A stretch of 64,000 bases of DNA, from NCBI GenBank assembly GCA_003216415.1, contig QCIY01000002.1:97075-161074 (forward strand), written 5' to 3'. The stretch is from Prochlorococcus sp. AG-402-O16. GTDB taxonomy: Bacteria > Cyanobacteriota > Cyanobacteriia > PCC-6307 > Cyanobiaceae. The notes under the pieces were generated by a model, which saw only the letters and a program-made list of their open reading frames with translations, did no database searches and was not told the origin of the DNA. Numbering within the stretch: the stretch's first letter is position 1; every line of letters begins with the position of its first letter. The position numbers and the translations under genes were made by a program. Of the stretch, positions 28,272-38,320 are shown in pieces.

Positions 28272-28442
28272 TTAATGAGGCATTTCGGAAGTTCTTAACA
28301 TAGCGATAAACCATAATGAAGAAATTAATAATGCACTCAGAATTCCATAGTTGACACCAAATTTAGAGATTGTAATTGGAACTATTAGTGGAAATGTTAA
28401 TGCTCCAAACAAGGGAGTAAAAGCTACAATTTTTTTAAGCAT
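28272..28442 (-). CDS. Small two-helix membrane protein
   Basis: A 56-residue protein with two hydrophobic stretches (FTPLFGALTFPLIVPITI and YGILSALLISSLWFIAMLR) and a short basic start, MLKK. Start is ATG; the stop falls about 30 bases before the pgm start. It probably shares a transcript with the DUF4912 gene upstream (12 bases away) and pgm downstream. No family recognised. Confidence 0.55.
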   Translation of the reverse strand: MLKKIVAFTPLFGALTFPLIVPITISKFGVNYGILSALLISSLWFIAMLRTSEMPH

Positions 28443-28454
28443 TAATTTAATTCA

Positions 28455-29540
28455 TTAAAACCATTCTGTCTCAGCTTTATCTTTTTCATTAGTGTCGTCA
28501 AGTGGTGTAATTCTATCAAACTTCATTGATATACTTTTTTCTTGCTCCCCAGATAAATCAACAGCTTTAATATCATATTTTTGAGTCCCGTCTCTAAATG
28601 GAACTTGAATTCTAAAGGTACCGTCTGCAGCAAGGGGTACATCTTCTCCACCTATTGTCAGTTTTGCAGAAGGGTCTGTAGCTCCATAAACAATTAATTC
28701 TGCATCAGCAACGAGCCAAAAAGATCTATTTTTAATAATTCCACTTCCAGAATCATTTATACCTGATGACCATTTACCAGCCCCTGAATCTGTAAGATTA
28801 TTATTGAGATTTGTTGAATTTAAATTTTCCATAAATTCTTCAGAACCAACTTTTCTTCTTAGAGGAATGTTAATTGCTGCTTGATATAACCTTTCATGCA
28901 TACCATTTTGTTCTGAAATAACAGGATTTGAAATATCTGGAATTGACTCAGAAGTAGAATCCAAATTAAAAGGTACAAATTTATCAAGAATTTGCTCAGA
29001 GGGATGAGACCCAGGAACATGACTTATCGAAGAGAATGCCAATGACATCCAGTTAAAACCATATTTATAACCTAACTCAACTTTATAGTCTCTATCTGCA
29101 AGTGGAATTGGCAAGTACCACTCAGTACTATAACTATCAACTGCTATCTCCCTTAGTGTTCCTTGATTTAAGTTGCCTCCTTCGGAACCAGATGCATCAA
29201 ATAATCGTAAACACAATTTATTAGCACCCAAGGATTGTGCTTTTTCTCGATCAGCATCAGAAATTTGCCAGAAAACATACGCCCAATCAGGATCTCGAGG
29301 TAAGAATACTACATTAGTTTTGACTTCTTCACTACTTTTGTCAGTATTGGACTCAAAAGTTTCTTCAAATTTTGGCTGGGGTGAACTGATATATATTTTT
29401 TTTGAAGATCTTTCTTGATATTTAAGTATTAAATCAACTAGAACTATCTTGGTTTTACGACTGTATAGCGGTACTGATAATTTACTTGCTTCTTGACGTA
29501 ATTGTCTGAGGGTAAGTGAGAGTAATTGATCTTTATTCAT
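28455..29540 (-). CDS. DUF4912 domain protein with Rho_N/SAP-like N-terminus
   Basis: A 361-residue protein. The first 40 residues (SLTLRQLRQEASKLSVPLYS, then KTKIVLVDLI) look like a Rho N-terminal/SAP helix-extended-loop-helix, a nucleic-acid-binding fold. Residues about 85-200 form DUF4912 (PRDPDWAYVFWQISDADRE, then EWYLPIPLADRDYKVELGY). A third domain near residues 285-350 resembles an Ig-like/beta-sandwich repeat (AELIVYGATDPSAKLTIGG). The ATG before NKDQLL is chosen; an earlier ATG (29651) adds 37 residues that show no family character. Function unknown; glycogen or envelope links are only suggested by pgm nearby. Confidence 0.75.
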   Translation of the reverse strand: MNKDQLLSLTLRQLRQEASKLSVPLYSRKTKIVLVDLILKYQERSSKKIYISSPQPKFEETFESNTDKSSEEVKTNVVFLPRDPDWAYVFWQISDADREKAQSLGANKLCLRLFDASGSEGGNLNQGTLREIAVDSYSTEWYLPIPLADRDYKVELGYKYGFNWMSLAFSSISHVPGSHPSEQILDKFVPFNLDSTSESIPDISNPVISEQNGMHERLYQAAINIPLRRKVGSEEFMENLNSTNLNNNLTDSGAGKWSSGINDSGSGIIKNRSFWLVADAELIVYGATDPSAKLTIGGEDVPLAADGTFRIQVPFRDGTQKYDIKAVDLSGEQEKSISMKFDRITPLDDTNEKDKAETEWF

Positions 29541-29824
29541 GATCCCATCAGCCACTTTAAAATCTCCAATTTTGTTTGGGATCAGTATGTTCTTTTTTTT
29601 GGGGAATTGTGTGTCTTTTTGACCTGTCGTCAGGATCCTCTGACTACTCAAAAATTCTCGAAATTGATATTTATCGTCAAAACTGTTGGTATCAATGCAA
29701 TTAATTAAATTTCAGATTCTTTTTAAATATAAATTAATTTTCTTTTTTTTTAAATTTTATTACCTAAATTTGTTAACAACTCAACAAAAATATATTTTTT
29801 CTTCGGGATCAATCGGAAAGGTCT

Positions 29825-30178
29825 CTAGGGTTGTTCAACTAGAAGTACCAGATCATCTATCTCTAATTCCTCAATATTTTTACCTATTTTTTTTGAAAAA
29901 GTACTTAATTTTTTTGAAGTAGACTCTAATTGCTCATAAAAAAGATCACTAAATTTTTTATCATCAAATTTTTTGGATTGATTATCACACCATTCTCTCA
30001 GGAGATTTTTATTTTGATATTCAGAACTTTTATCTGCATAAATAATTTTTAAAATCTGAAGGCAATGAGAGAGTATTCTTAAATGATGTTTCTGCATTAT
30101 TGGTAAATCAAGATTATCAATTTCTTGAATAGTTTGCATGTTTAAGGGGTTTGACAAAGGATCAAGATTATTAGACAT
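29825..30178 (-). CDS. Conserved small protein divergent from sufB
   Basis: A 117-residue mostly helical, acidic protein. Segments MQTIQEIDNLDLPIMQKHHL and RILSHCLQILKIIYADKSSE form amphipathic helices; the tail is EELEIDDLVLLVEQP. It occupies the position upstream of and divergent to sufB where many cyanobacteria carry the repressor SufR, but it has no DeoR-type helix-turn-helix and not the four-cysteine cluster site of SufR. It is therefore not SufR. Function unknown. Confidence 0.55.
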   Translation of the reverse strand: MSNNLDPLSNPLNMQTIQEIDNLDLPIMQKHHLRILSHCLQILKIIYADKSSEYQNKNLLREWCDNQSKKFDDKKFSDLFYEQLESTSKKLSTFSKKIGKNIEELEIDDLVLLVEQP

Positions 30179-30274
30179 TAATTTTTAATTTTAATAAAAG
30201 AAAAAAACTCAATATTAGGGGTATCTTTCGTTAAAGTATATACAGCTAATTGTAATAGGTTATTTTTGGATAAC

Positions 30275-31717
30275 ATGGTTAACGAAAATTTAGTAAAAGA
30301 TGTAGTAAAGGAGCCTTATAAATATGGTTTCGTTACGGATATTGAAACTGAAAAAATTGCAAAGGGATTAAATGAAGACATAATTAGACTTATTTCACAA
30401 AAGAAAAGAGAGCCAAAATACCTCCTTGATTTTAGATTAAAAGCCTTTAAGAAATGGCAAAAAATGGATGAACCTGATTGGGCAGGATTGGGATACAAAC
30501 AAATCGATTATCAAGATATAATTTATTACTCTGCTCCCAAACAAAAAGAAAAAATTTCTAGTTTAGATGAAGTTGATCCCAAACTTCTTGAGACTTTTGA
30601 CAAATTAGGAATACCTCTTACTGAGCAAAAAAAACTCACAAATGTGGCAGTAGATGCAGTCTTTGATAGTGTTTCTATAGCTACAACATTTAGAGAGGAA
30701 CTGGCTGGACATGGAGTTATATTTTGCTCAATCAGTGAAGCCGTAAAAAATCACTCGGATTTGATTGAAAAATATTTAGGTTCAGTAGTTCCGGCTAGTG
30801 ATAATTATTTTGCAGCACTAAATTCTGCTGTTTTTAGTGATGGTTCTTTTGTTTATATACCAAAAGGTGTTACATGTCCTATGGATCTATCTTCCTACTT
30901 CAGAATTAATAGTGGAGATTCTGGACAATTTGAGAGAACATTAATCATTGCTGAAGAATCAAGTTCTGTTAGTTATCTAGAAGGTTGTACAGCGCCAATG
31001 TTTGATACAAATACTTTACATGCTGCAGTTGTAGAACTCATAGCCCTAGACGACGCCTCAATAAAATATTCAACAGTACAAAATTGGTATGCTGGGGATG
31101 AAGAAGGTGTTGGAGGAATTTTTAATTTTGTCACCAAAAGAGGAAAATGTTTAGGTAAGAGAAGTAAAATTAGCTGGTCTCAAGTTGAAACAGGATCTGC
31201 AATTACATGGAAATATCCTAGCTGTCTTCTTTTAGGAGAAGAATCTGTAGGGGAATTTTATTCAGTAGCACTCACCAATAATCTTCAGCAAGCAGATACC
31301 GGCACAAAAATGATCCATATTGGCCCCAAAACCAAGTCAACAATCGTAAGCAAAGGTATCAGTGCAGGTAATTCAATAAATAGCTATAGAGGCCTTGTCA
31401 AAATGGGGACAAAAGCTACAGGATCAAGAAATTACAGTCAATGTGATTCAATGTTAATAGGGGATCAAGCTTCTGCAAATACATTCCCTTACATCAAATC
31501 TCAACAACCCAATTCTGAAATTGAACATGAAGCAAGCACATGTAGAATCTCTGAAGATCAACTTTTTTATCTCCAAAGCAGAGGTATAGAATTTGAGGAG
31601 GCAATATCTATGATGGTCAGTGGTTTCTGCAGAGATGTTTTTAATCAATTACCTATGGAGTTTGCTGCTGAAGCGGATAAGTTACTGGCACTGAAACTCG
31701 AGGGATCAGTAGGTTAA
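30275..31717 (+). CDS. sufB: Fe-S cluster assembly scaffold SufB
   Basis: Core scaffold of the SUF system, which is the main Fe-S assembly route in oxygenic phototrophs. It has 480 residues, typical length. Family segments: [39 protein letters not shown], the [13 protein letters not shown] loop and the C-terminal [20 protein letters not shown] with the conserved cysteine region. It forms a complex with SufC and SufD. The ATG before VNENLVKDV is preferred to a TTG nine bases upstream. First gene of sufBCDS. Confidence 0.96.
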   Translation: MVNENLVKDVVKEPYKYGFVTDIETEKIAKGLNEDIIRLISQKKREPKYLLDFRLKAFKKWQKMDEPDWAGLGYKQIDYQDIIYYSAPKQKEKISSLDEVDPKLLETFDKLGIPLTEQKKLTNVAVDAVFDSVSIATTFREELAGHGVIFCSISEAVKNHSDLIEKYLGSVVPASDNYFAALNSAVFSDGSFVYIPKGVTCPMDLSSYFRINSGDSGQFERTLIIAEESSSVSYLEGCTAPMFDTNTLHAAVVELIALDDASIKYSTVQNWYAGDEEGVGGIFNFVTKRGKCLGKRSKISWSQVETGSAITWKYPSCLLLGEESVGEFYSVALTNNLQQADTGTKMIHIGPKTKSTIVSKGISAGNSINSYRGLVKMGTKATGSRNYSQCDSMLIGDQASANTFPYIKSQQPNSEIEHEASTCRISEDQLFYLQSRGIEFEEAISMMVSGFCRDVFNQLPMEFAAEADKLLALKLEGSVG

Positions 31718-31738
31718 TTAATCAATTTCTAAACTGAA

Positions 31739-32524
31739 ATGCAAAGTCAAATGAAAGAATCAGATCCAATATTAGAAGTTGAAAATCTCTTTGCATCTAC
31801 TGATAATCTTCCAATTTTGAAAGGGGTTTCACTTACTGTCTATCCTGGAGAAATCCATGCCATTATGGGAAGAAATGGCTGTGGCAAAAGTACTCTTTCG
31901 AAAATCATTGCAGGACACCCCTCGTATAATATTACAAATGGCGATATAAAATTTTCAGGTGAAAATATCAACTCTCTAGAACCTGAAGAAAGAGCTCAAT
32001 CAGGAATTTTCCTTGGTTTCCAATATCCAATAGAAATTCCAGGCGTTAGTAACCTTGAGTTTCTTAGAGTTTCAACGAATGCTAGAAGAAAATTTCTTAA
32101 CAAAGAAGAATTAGATACTTTTGATTTTGAGGAATTAGTTAAAGAAAAATTAGAACTTGTGAAAATGGATCATGCATTTCTATCAAGAAGCGTAAATCAA
32201 GGATTTTCCGGAGGTGAAAAGAAAAGAAATGAAATTCTGCAAATGGCTTTATTGGAGCCAAAGATAGCAATATTAGACGAGACCGATTCTGGTTTAGATA
32301 TTGACGCTCTTAGAATAGTCGCATCAGGAATTAAGAAAATATCTAATTCACAAACTGGAATTATATTAATTACTCACTACCAAAGATTACTAGATGAAAT
32401 TGAACCAAATTATGTCCATGTTATGGCAGATGGACAAATCATAAAAACTGGTGGGAGCAATCTTGCTTTAGAGCTCGAAAATAAAGGTTATGAATGGACT
32501 GATAACTTTGTAAAAGAGTCTTAA
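31739..32524 (+). CDS. sufC: Fe-S cluster assembly ATPase SufC
   Basis: ABC-type ATPase of the SufBCD complex; 261 residues. Walker [13 protein letters not shown] signature [16 protein letters not shown] (the KKRNE following SGGE is the SufC hallmark) and Walker B region [15 protein letters not shown] are present. ATP hydrolysis reshapes SufB/SufD to allow cluster formation. The second methionine ([13 protein letters not shown]) could be the true start. 21 bases after sufB and 4 bases before sufD. Confidence 0.96.
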   Translation: MQSQMKESDPILEVENLFASTDNLPILKGVSLTVYPGEIHAIMGRNGCGKSTLSKIIAGHPSYNITNGDIKFSGENINSLEPEERAQSGIFLGFQYPIEIPGVSNLEFLRVSTNARRKFLNKEELDTFDFEELVKEKLELVKMDHAFLSRSVNQGFSGGEKKRNEILQMALLEPKIAILDETDSGLDIDALRIVASGIKKISNSQTGIILITHYQRLLDEIEPNYVHVMADGQIIKTGGSNLALELENKGYEWTDNFVKES

Positions 32525-32528
32525 ATAA

Positions 32529-33746
32529 ATGGAAATTATTGAACAAATAAAAACCAATAAATTAATTGATAATCCAACAGAAATACAAAAAATCTGTCTT
32601 CATAAATTACGAGAAAGCCCCCTCCCTAATACTAAAAGCGAACAATGGAGACTTTCAAACAAATTAAAATTTTCAAACTTTTTAGACTACTCAGTCAATG
32701 AAAAAGATCCAAAATTTGATATACCCTTTCCGGAAAATTCTGAAAGTAATATTAGATTAATCATTGGTCAAAATTACCAAATTAAATTAATAGAAGAAAA
32801 TTATTCAATACAGCAACTAAGTGAGGATGAATTAGATAAATATATCAAGGAACAGATATCTCGTTTTGATCAAAACGAAAATTGGAGTGACCTTCTCAAT
32901 CTGTCTTTAAGTTGTACTAAAAATATCTTGGGATTAAAAATAAATGGATCAAAAATACCTCCTATTGAAATCTTTAGTCATGCATCAAGTAATTCTTTAA
33001 ACGCAAAAACTCTTGTAATATTTTTAGAAAAGAATTGCGATATTGAATTACTACAAGTAAATCTTGGTCAAGAAAACTCTTCATTGTCTCAATCAACTTT
33101 CTTTTGTTTAGAAGAAAATTGTTCAGTCAATCATGGTGTTGTTTCTTACGGTGAAAACAGATCAAATCTTCTAAATTCCCTAAATATAATTCAACACAAG
33201 AATAGCGAATACAACCTAGGATCTTTACATTTCAAATTCAATTTTGCAAGATTTGAAATTAGTATTACACAATCTACTGGAAACGCTAAAACTAATATCA
33301 AAGGTATGCAAATAACAAAAAAAGATGAACAAATTTCTACTTATACAAAAATAGATTTTAATGGCCCTAATGGATTTCTAGATCAAATCAACAAATCACT
33401 TGCTGACGATAAATCCCATGCAATATTTGAAGGTTCAATAATAGTTCCAAAAATTGCCCAGAAAACTGATGCTTCTCAATTAAGCAGAAATTTACTTTTA
33501 TCAAATGACGCACAAATAGATACCAAACCTCAATTAGAAATAATTGCTGATGATGTCAAATGCAAACATGGAGCAACAATTTCACAATTAAATGAAGAAG
33601 AACTTTTTTATATGCGAACAAGAGGGATCACATTACCTGAAGCAAGTAAACTACAATTAAGTTCTTACTTTCAAGAAATAATTTCATTTATTCCCGTGGC
33701 AAAAGATAGATGGGATTTGCTTGATAAACTTTTAAATGAGAATTAA
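32529..33746 (+). CDS. sufD: Fe-S cluster assembly protein SufD
   Basis: SufB paralogue that completes the SufBC2D complex; 405 residues, somewhat divergent in the N-terminal half as is common for SufD. The C-terminal half carries family segments LSRNLLLSNDAQIDTKPQLEI, DDVKCKHGATISQLNEEELF and MRTRGITLPEASKLQL. The conserved histidine in KCKHGAT implicated in cluster assembly is present. Its TAA shares a base with the sufS ATG (TAATG), indicating coupling. Confidence 0.93.
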   Translation: MEIIEQIKTNKLIDNPTEIQKICLHKLRESPLPNTKSEQWRLSNKLKFSNFLDYSVNEKDPKFDIPFPENSESNIRLIIGQNYQIKLIEENYSIQQLSEDELDKYIKEQISRFDQNENWSDLLNLSLSCTKNILGLKINGSKIPPIEIFSHASSNSLNAKTLVIFLEKNCDIELLQVNLGQENSSLSQSTFFCLEENCSVNHGVVSYGENRSNLLNSLNIIQHKNSEYNLGSLHFKFNFARFEISITQSTGNAKTNIKGMQITKKDEQISTYTKIDFNGPNGFLDQINKSLADDKSHAIFEGSIIVPKIAQKTDASQLSRNLLLSNDAQIDTKPQLEIIADDVKCKHGATISQLNEEELFYMRTRGITLPEASKLQLSSYFQEIISFIPVAKDRWDLLDKLLNEN

Positions 33747-34999
33747 TGGAAACGATTCAAAATTTTCCTGAAATAACCAAGAAAGACTTTCCTCTTTTGA
33801 ATAAGAACTTCAACAGTAGTGAGCAAATCATTTATTTAGACCATGCTGCAACCACTCAAAAACCAATACAAGTCTTAAAAAAAATTGATGAATACTATAG
33901 AAATTTTAATGCCAATGTACATAGAGGTGCGCATCAATTAAGTGCTAAAGCAACAGAAGAATTTGAAAATGCAAGATATTTAATTAGTAAATATATAAAA
34001 GCGAATTCAACAAAAGAAATTATTTTCACAAGAAATGCTACTGAGGCAATCAATCTAGCGGCTAGATCATGGGGTGAATCTTCATTAAGAGAAAACGATG
34101 AAATTCTCTTATCAATAATGGAACATCATAGCAATATTGTTCCATGGCAAATGGTTGCGGCAAAAAATAAATGCAAATTAAAATTTATAGGTATAGATAA
34201 AAATGGAAAATTAGACATAAACGATTTTAAATCAAAACTAACATCTAGAACAAAGATAGTTAGCCTAGTACATATTAGTAATACGCTGGGTTGCTGTAAT
34301 CCAATCAAAGAGATAACTAAATTAGCAAAACAAAAAGGTTCTTTAGTCTTAATAGATGCTTGTCAAAGTTTGGCGCATCAAAAACTGGATGTGATTGATC
34401 TTGATATAGATTTTTTAGCGGGATCAGGACATAAACTTTGCGGTCCTACAGGTATTGGCTTCCTCTGGTCAAGAAAAGAAATTCTAGAACAAATTCCTCC
34501 TCTCTTTGGAGGTGGCGAAATGATTCAAGATGTTTTTGAAGAGACAAGTACTTGGGCAGAGCTCCCACATAAATTTGAAGCTGGGACTCCAGCTATTGCA
34601 GAAGCGATAGGTCTTGCAGAGGCAATTAATTACATAAACACTATTGGATTGAATGAAATTCATGAATATGAAAAGACTATTACTAAATATTTATTTGAAA
34701 AATTAAATCAAATAGACAATATTGAAATTATTGGTCCATCCCCGGAGATAGATCCAGAAAGAGCATCACTTGCCACCTTTTATATAAAAAATATACATTC
34801 AAACGATATTGCTGAAATTCTGGATTCAAAAGGAATTTGCATCAGAAGTGGGCATCATTGCTGTCAACCTCTTCACAGATACATTGGAATTAAATCAACG
34901 GCTAGAATTAGCATGAATTTCACAACCAATAAGGAAGAAATTGATATATTTATAGGAAAATTAAAAGATACTATTGATTTTCTAAAAATCAATTCTTAA
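33746..34999 (+). CDS. sufS: Cysteine desulfurase SufS
   Basis: PLP enzyme that takes sulfur from cysteine for SUF cluster assembly; 417 residues. PLP Schiff-base lysine K230 is in SGSGHKLCGPTG, the cofactor histidine in EHHSN, and the catalytic cysteine C372 in RSGHHCCQPLH. A second cysteine, C373, follows it where most homologues have alanine. No SufE gene is adjacent. Last gene of the suf operon; its stop overlaps the convergent S9 peptidase by 4 bases. Confidence 0.95.
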   Translation: METIQNFPEITKKDFPLLNKNFNSSEQIIYLDHAATTQKPIQVLKKIDEYYRNFNANVHRGAHQLSAKATEEFENARYLISKYIKANSTKEIIFTRNATEAINLAARSWGESSLRENDEILLSIMEHHSNIVPWQMVAAKNKCKLKFIGIDKNGKLDINDFKSKLTSRTKIVSLVHISNTLGCCNPIKEITKLAKQKGSLVLIDACQSLAHQKLDVIDLDIDFLAGSGHKLCGPTGIGFLWSRKEILEQIPPLFGGGEMIQDVFEETSTWAELPHKFEAGTPAIAEAIGLAEAINYINTIGLNEIHEYEKTITKYLFEKLNQIDNIEIIGPSPEIDPERASLATFYIKNIHSNDIAEILDSKGICIRSGHHCCQPLHRYIGIKSTARISMNFTTNKEEIDIFIGKLKDTIDFLKINS

Positions 35000-36921
35000 A
35001 TATTCAAAGCATTTTTTAAAAATACCTGAGATTTTTGCATTACTACTGCTTTATTTTCAATATTTTTAAACCCATGCCCTTCATTTTCAAAAAACATAAC
35101 TTCTGAATATTTATTATTCTGAATCAAAATTTCTTGAATTTTTAAAGTTTGTTTATACGAAATAACTGTATCTTTTTTTCCATGAAACAATAAGATGGGT
35201 TTTTTTATTTTGTTAATATGATTTATCGGCGATCTATTTATATAGTCATCATGATTTTTTTCATAATTTCCTACCAAGGAATTTAAATAATCTTTTTCAA
35301 ACCTATGCGTGTTGTGATGCATATCCTTCAAATCAATCACAGGATATTTACAAATTGCAGCTGTAAATATAGACCCATATAGTAAACAATTCAGGGCAGT
35401 TAACCCACCAGCACTATTACCAAAAATTACCACTTTCTCACTATCAACTAAATCTGATTTGATTAATTCAAGAGCTAGTGCTTTGCAATCATAAGAATCA
35501 ACAATACCCCACTTATGATTCAATCTATCTCTATATGCTTTACCAAATCCTGATGATCCTCCATAATTAACTTCAGCAACAAAAAATCCCTTCGACGACC
35601 AATATTGAACTTCAGAATTATAAGATCCATCAAAAAATGAAGTTGGTCCGCTATGAGCTCTAACAAGGAGTGGTGGCTTTCTGAAATTAACAACAAGCGG
35701 TCTATAAAGAAAAGAATGTGTAATTTTATCTTCAAAACCTTTAAACCAAAATGTTTCAGGTTTGGAAGAATCTTTTATATGAACAATATAAACCTGCTTA
35801 GAAAAATTTGATAAAACTTTTTTTGCAAAATCAATTTCAAGCACAATTCCCAAAAAGTCAGATCCATATCCTTTTATAAGAACTTTTTTCCGAAAAACAC
35901 TGAAATCACTTATTGAGGTAAAAGGAGTGGAAAATTCTTTAACAAATACTAGATCTTTATATTGTTCTACTATTAAAGTATTTTCTTTTTTTGCTAAACA
36001 AAATAAATTTTTTATATCCCCTGAGAAGAATGTTATGCCTGAGACCCATTGTGGTACTCCATATTCAATCTGATTTCTCTCTACTCTTTTCTTAATAAAA
36101 ATATTCTCGATTTCACTAACATCTAAAAACAATAAGTTCCACCATCCTGAACTATCTTCAGAGCATACTAAAAGTGTTTCACTTATCCAATAGGGTTGAA
36201 AAAAAGATACGTTTTTTTTGGTATTGATCAGCTTATTTGAGAATTTTTTTAATTTTTGTATCTCTCCATCTGGGTCTATTTGAGCAAAAAACAGATCATT
36301 TTTCTCCCAGGGCATGTATGGAGAATCCCATTCGATCCAAGAAAGTAATTTCGCAGAAGTATTAGAAGATAAATCTCCGGCAAAGTTTTTAAATTTTTTT
36401 ATTCGATGAATATCTTGTTTAGTTTTTTTTAGGTTTAAAGAAAATAAATAATCTCTATCATTTATTTCGCAAATACCATACAAAAAAAAATTTTCAGAAA
36501 TAACAAATGAAGAATCGAAATTTCCCTCAATTGATTTAGATAGTTGTCTAGGTTCTTGAACTGCATTAAGAAACTTATTTTGCGCTCGCTCATTAGATGC
36601 TACCTCTCTAAAAATTTGAAACCATACTGCCTTTGTCAACTGGTCAATCCATATCAAATAAAAATTATTTTTAAAATCTATACAACTATATGATTTACCA
36701 CCATATCCGTGAAAATTATTTTTAATTTTATATTTTTTACTAGTTAATTTTTGAGGCAATGCATCTTTGACATTAAATGGTCTTGCAAAAATGGCATTTT
36801 CATTTTGACCTTTAGCAACAACATCAATCCAAAAAATAGTATCCCTAATAATAGTTAATTCCTTAAAAGCCTTGTTTTTAGATACATTTTGCCTAACTTT
36901 TAACTTATAGTCGTTACTCAT
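34996..36921 (-). CDS. S9-family serine peptidase (prolyl oligopeptidase-like)
   Basis: A 641-residue two-domain protein. The N-terminal about 370 residues read as a beta-propeller-like region (repeated W/Y-rich strands, LLSWIEWDSPYMPWEKNDLF). The C-terminal alpha/beta-hydrolase has the nucleophile elbow FGNSAGGLTAL, an acid residue in LFHGKKDTVISYKQ and the histidine in FENEGHGFKN. The GGSSGFGKAYRDRLNHKWG segment is the dipeptidyl-aminopeptidase/acylaminoacyl-peptidase signature. No signal peptide, so a cytoplasmic role in peptide turnover is expected. Confidence 0.88.
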   Translation of the reverse strand: MSNDYKLKVRQNVSKNKAFKELTIIRDTIFWIDVVAKGQNENAIFARPFNVKDALPQKLTSKKYKIKNNFHGYGGKSYSCIDFKNNFYLIWIDQLTKAVWFQIFREVASNERAQNKFLNAVQEPRQLSKSIEGNFDSSFVISENFFLYGICEINDRDYLFSLNLKKTKQDIHRIKKFKNFAGDLSSNTSAKLLSWIEWDSPYMPWEKNDLFFAQIDPDGEIQKLKKFSNKLINTKKNVSFFQPYWISETLLVCSEDSSGWWNLLFLDVSEIENIFIKKRVERNQIEYGVPQWVSGITFFSGDIKNLFCLAKKENTLIVEQYKDLVFVKEFSTPFTSISDFSVFRKKVLIKGYGSDFLGIVLEIDFAKKVLSNFSKQVYIVHIKDSSKPETFWFKGFEDKITHSFLYRPLVVNFRKPPLLVRAHSGPTSFFDGSYNSEVQYWSSKGFFVAEVNYGGSSGFGKAYRDRLNHKWGIVDSYDCKALALELIKSDLVDSEKVVIFGNSAGGLTALNCLLYGSIFTAAICKYPVIDLKDMHHNTHRFEKDYLNSLVGNYEKNHDDYINRSPINHINKIKKPILLFHGKKDTVISYKQTLKIQEILIQNNKYSEVMFFENEGHGFKNIENKAVVMQKSQVFLKNALNI

Positions 36922-36997
36922 TTAAAAAAGTATAAAGAAAGTAAATTTAAGTGCTAGTATTTTTATAGCTAAACTCTTTACTAAAAACTTTTTTAAC

Positions 36998-37606
36998 GTG
37001 GCAAACCATTTTTCACAACTTGCAAAAAAGTCAAGAACAAATGGAAACGCAGAAAAAATTGCAAAAGAACAAACAGTTAAGCCATCTCTAGACATTTATA
37101 AACTTGGTGATAATGTATTAAGACAAAATTCCAAAAGAATAATTAAAGTTGATGAGTCAATTAGAAGACTTTCTAGAGAAATGCTTCAAAGCATGTATGC
37201 AGCTAAAGGAATTGGACTTGCAGCACCTCAAATTGGCATTAATAAAGAGCTTCTTGTCATAGATGTAAATTTTGAAGATTCAGCAGCAGAACCTTTAATA
37301 TTAATAAACCCAGAAATTACAGACTTTGGAACAACCCTTAATTCATACGAAGAAGGTTGCTTGAGCATACCTGGTGTCTATTTGAATGTAGTGAGACCAT
37401 CGACTATAAAATTAAAATTTAGAGATGAAATGGGAAGGCCACGTAAAATGAAAGCAGATGGTCTTCTAGCAAGGTGTATTCAACACGAAATGGATCACTT
37501 AAATGGAATATTATTTGTTGATAGAGTTACATCAAAAGATGATTTGAACAAAGAACTTTTAAAAGAAGGGTTTAACGAAAAAGACGTTATTTCTATAAAT
37601 AATTAA
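36998..37606 (+). CDS. def: Peptide deformylase
   Basis: Removes the formyl group from nascent protein N-termini; 202 residues. The three class motifs are complete: GIGLAAPQIG, EGCLSIPG (metal-ligand cysteine) and QHEMDHLNG (metal-ligand histidines and catalytic glutamate). The N-terminal extension of about 35 residues before LDIYKLGDNVLRQ is usual in marine picocyanobacteria. Start is GTG. Divergent from the S9 peptidase; followed after 4 bases by the HIT-family gene. Confidence 0.95.
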   Translation: MANHFSQLAKKSRTNGNAEKIAKEQTVKPSLDIYKLGDNVLRQNSKRIIKVDESIRRLSREMLQSMYAAKGIGLAAPQIGINKELLVIDVNFEDSAAEPLILINPEITDFGTTLNSYEEGCLSIPGVYLNVVRPSTIKLKFRDEMGRPRKMKADGLLARCIQHEMDHLNGILFVDRVTSKDDLNKELLKEGFNEKDVISINN

Positions 37607-37610
37607 TTTA

Positions 37611-37952
37611 ATGACTGAAACTACAATATTTCAGAAAATAATTAATGAAGAAATACCCTGCGATAAGCTTTATGAAGATGATTTTTGTATTGCGTTTAAT
37701 GATATCCAGGCGCAAGCTCCAATACATTTTTTAGTGATTCCTAAAAAGCCAATTATCAGTTTATTGGAATGTATTAAAGAAGATGCAAATTTATTAGGGC
37801 ATTTACTATTTGTAGGTAGCAAAATAGCTAAGGCAAAAAATTTAACTACTTGGAGAACAGTAATCAATACTGGAGCAGAATCGGGACAAACAGTTTTTCA
37901 TTTACATATTCATTTTTTATCTGGAAGAAAAATGAATTGGCCCCCAGGTTAA
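37611..37952 (+). CDS. HIT-family nucleotide hydrolase (HINT type)
   Basis: A 113-residue histidine-triad protein, HINT branch. Visible: TIFQKIINEEIPCDKLYEDD at the start, HFLVIPKKPI, and the active-site FHLHIHFLSGRKM, giving the H-x-H-x-H triad preceded by another histidine. Family members hydrolyse AMP-linked substrates such as aminoacyl-adenylates. Likely co-transcribed with def. Confidence 0.9.
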   Translation: MTETTIFQKIINEEIPCDKLYEDDFCIAFNDIQAQAPIHFLVIPKKPIISLLECIKEDANLLGHLLFVGSKIAKAKNLTTWRTVINTGAESGQTVFHLHIHFLSGRKMNWPPG

Positions 37953-37999
37953 AACTCTCGAAATAAATGTTTATGAGTTATAAATAAGTAAAAAGCAAA

Positions 38000-38278
38000 A
38001 TGAATACACCAGATTCCATAAAGGCAGAACCCAAAAACTTATTAAATTTAATCTCAAAAAATTGGGAAGAATTAGATGATTCACTCAAAACAAAATTAAT
38101 AAAAATTTGGAGCGTCTTAACCTATAAATGGCAGTTACAGATTTTATTTAATTTACCTTTTCTAGTATGGTGGGCATTAGATAAATACTTTCCAAAAGTA
38201 CATGAGTTTGATGCAACAATCTTGAATTACTTAAATTTACCTGACTGGGCACTTTCATTTTTTAGCTTTGGTAAATAG
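38000..38278 (+). CDS. Small conserved protein with one membrane segment
   Basis: A 92-residue protein. An N-terminal polar helix region (LLNLISKNWEELDDSLKTKL) precedes a tryptophan-rich hydrophobic segment (WQLQILFNLPFLVWWALD) and the tail LNLPDWALSFFSFGK. Probably membrane-associated. It precedes the SbmA/BacA-like ABC transporter by about 42 bases and may be part of the same transcript. Not recognised beyond that. Confidence 0.55.
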   Translation: MNTPDSIKAEPKNLLNLISKNWEELDDSLKTKLIKIWSVLTYKWQLQILFNLPFLVWWALDKYFPKVHEFDATILNYLNLPDWALSFFSFGK

Positions 38279-38320
38279 ACTTCTAAAAGATATAATTTAA
38301 TTTATAAAACTTGTCGAGTA

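Noticed and set aside
29541..29651. 37-residue N-terminal extension of the DUF4912 protein
   Set aside because: The added residues show no family character, while the internal ATG directly precedes the Rho_N/SAP-like region where the family normally starts.
29541..29824. Possible RNA gene in the 284-base gap
   Set aside because: It has a short hairpin CCTGTCGTCAGG but no larger conserved-looking fold, T-run terminator or promoter pair I could defend.
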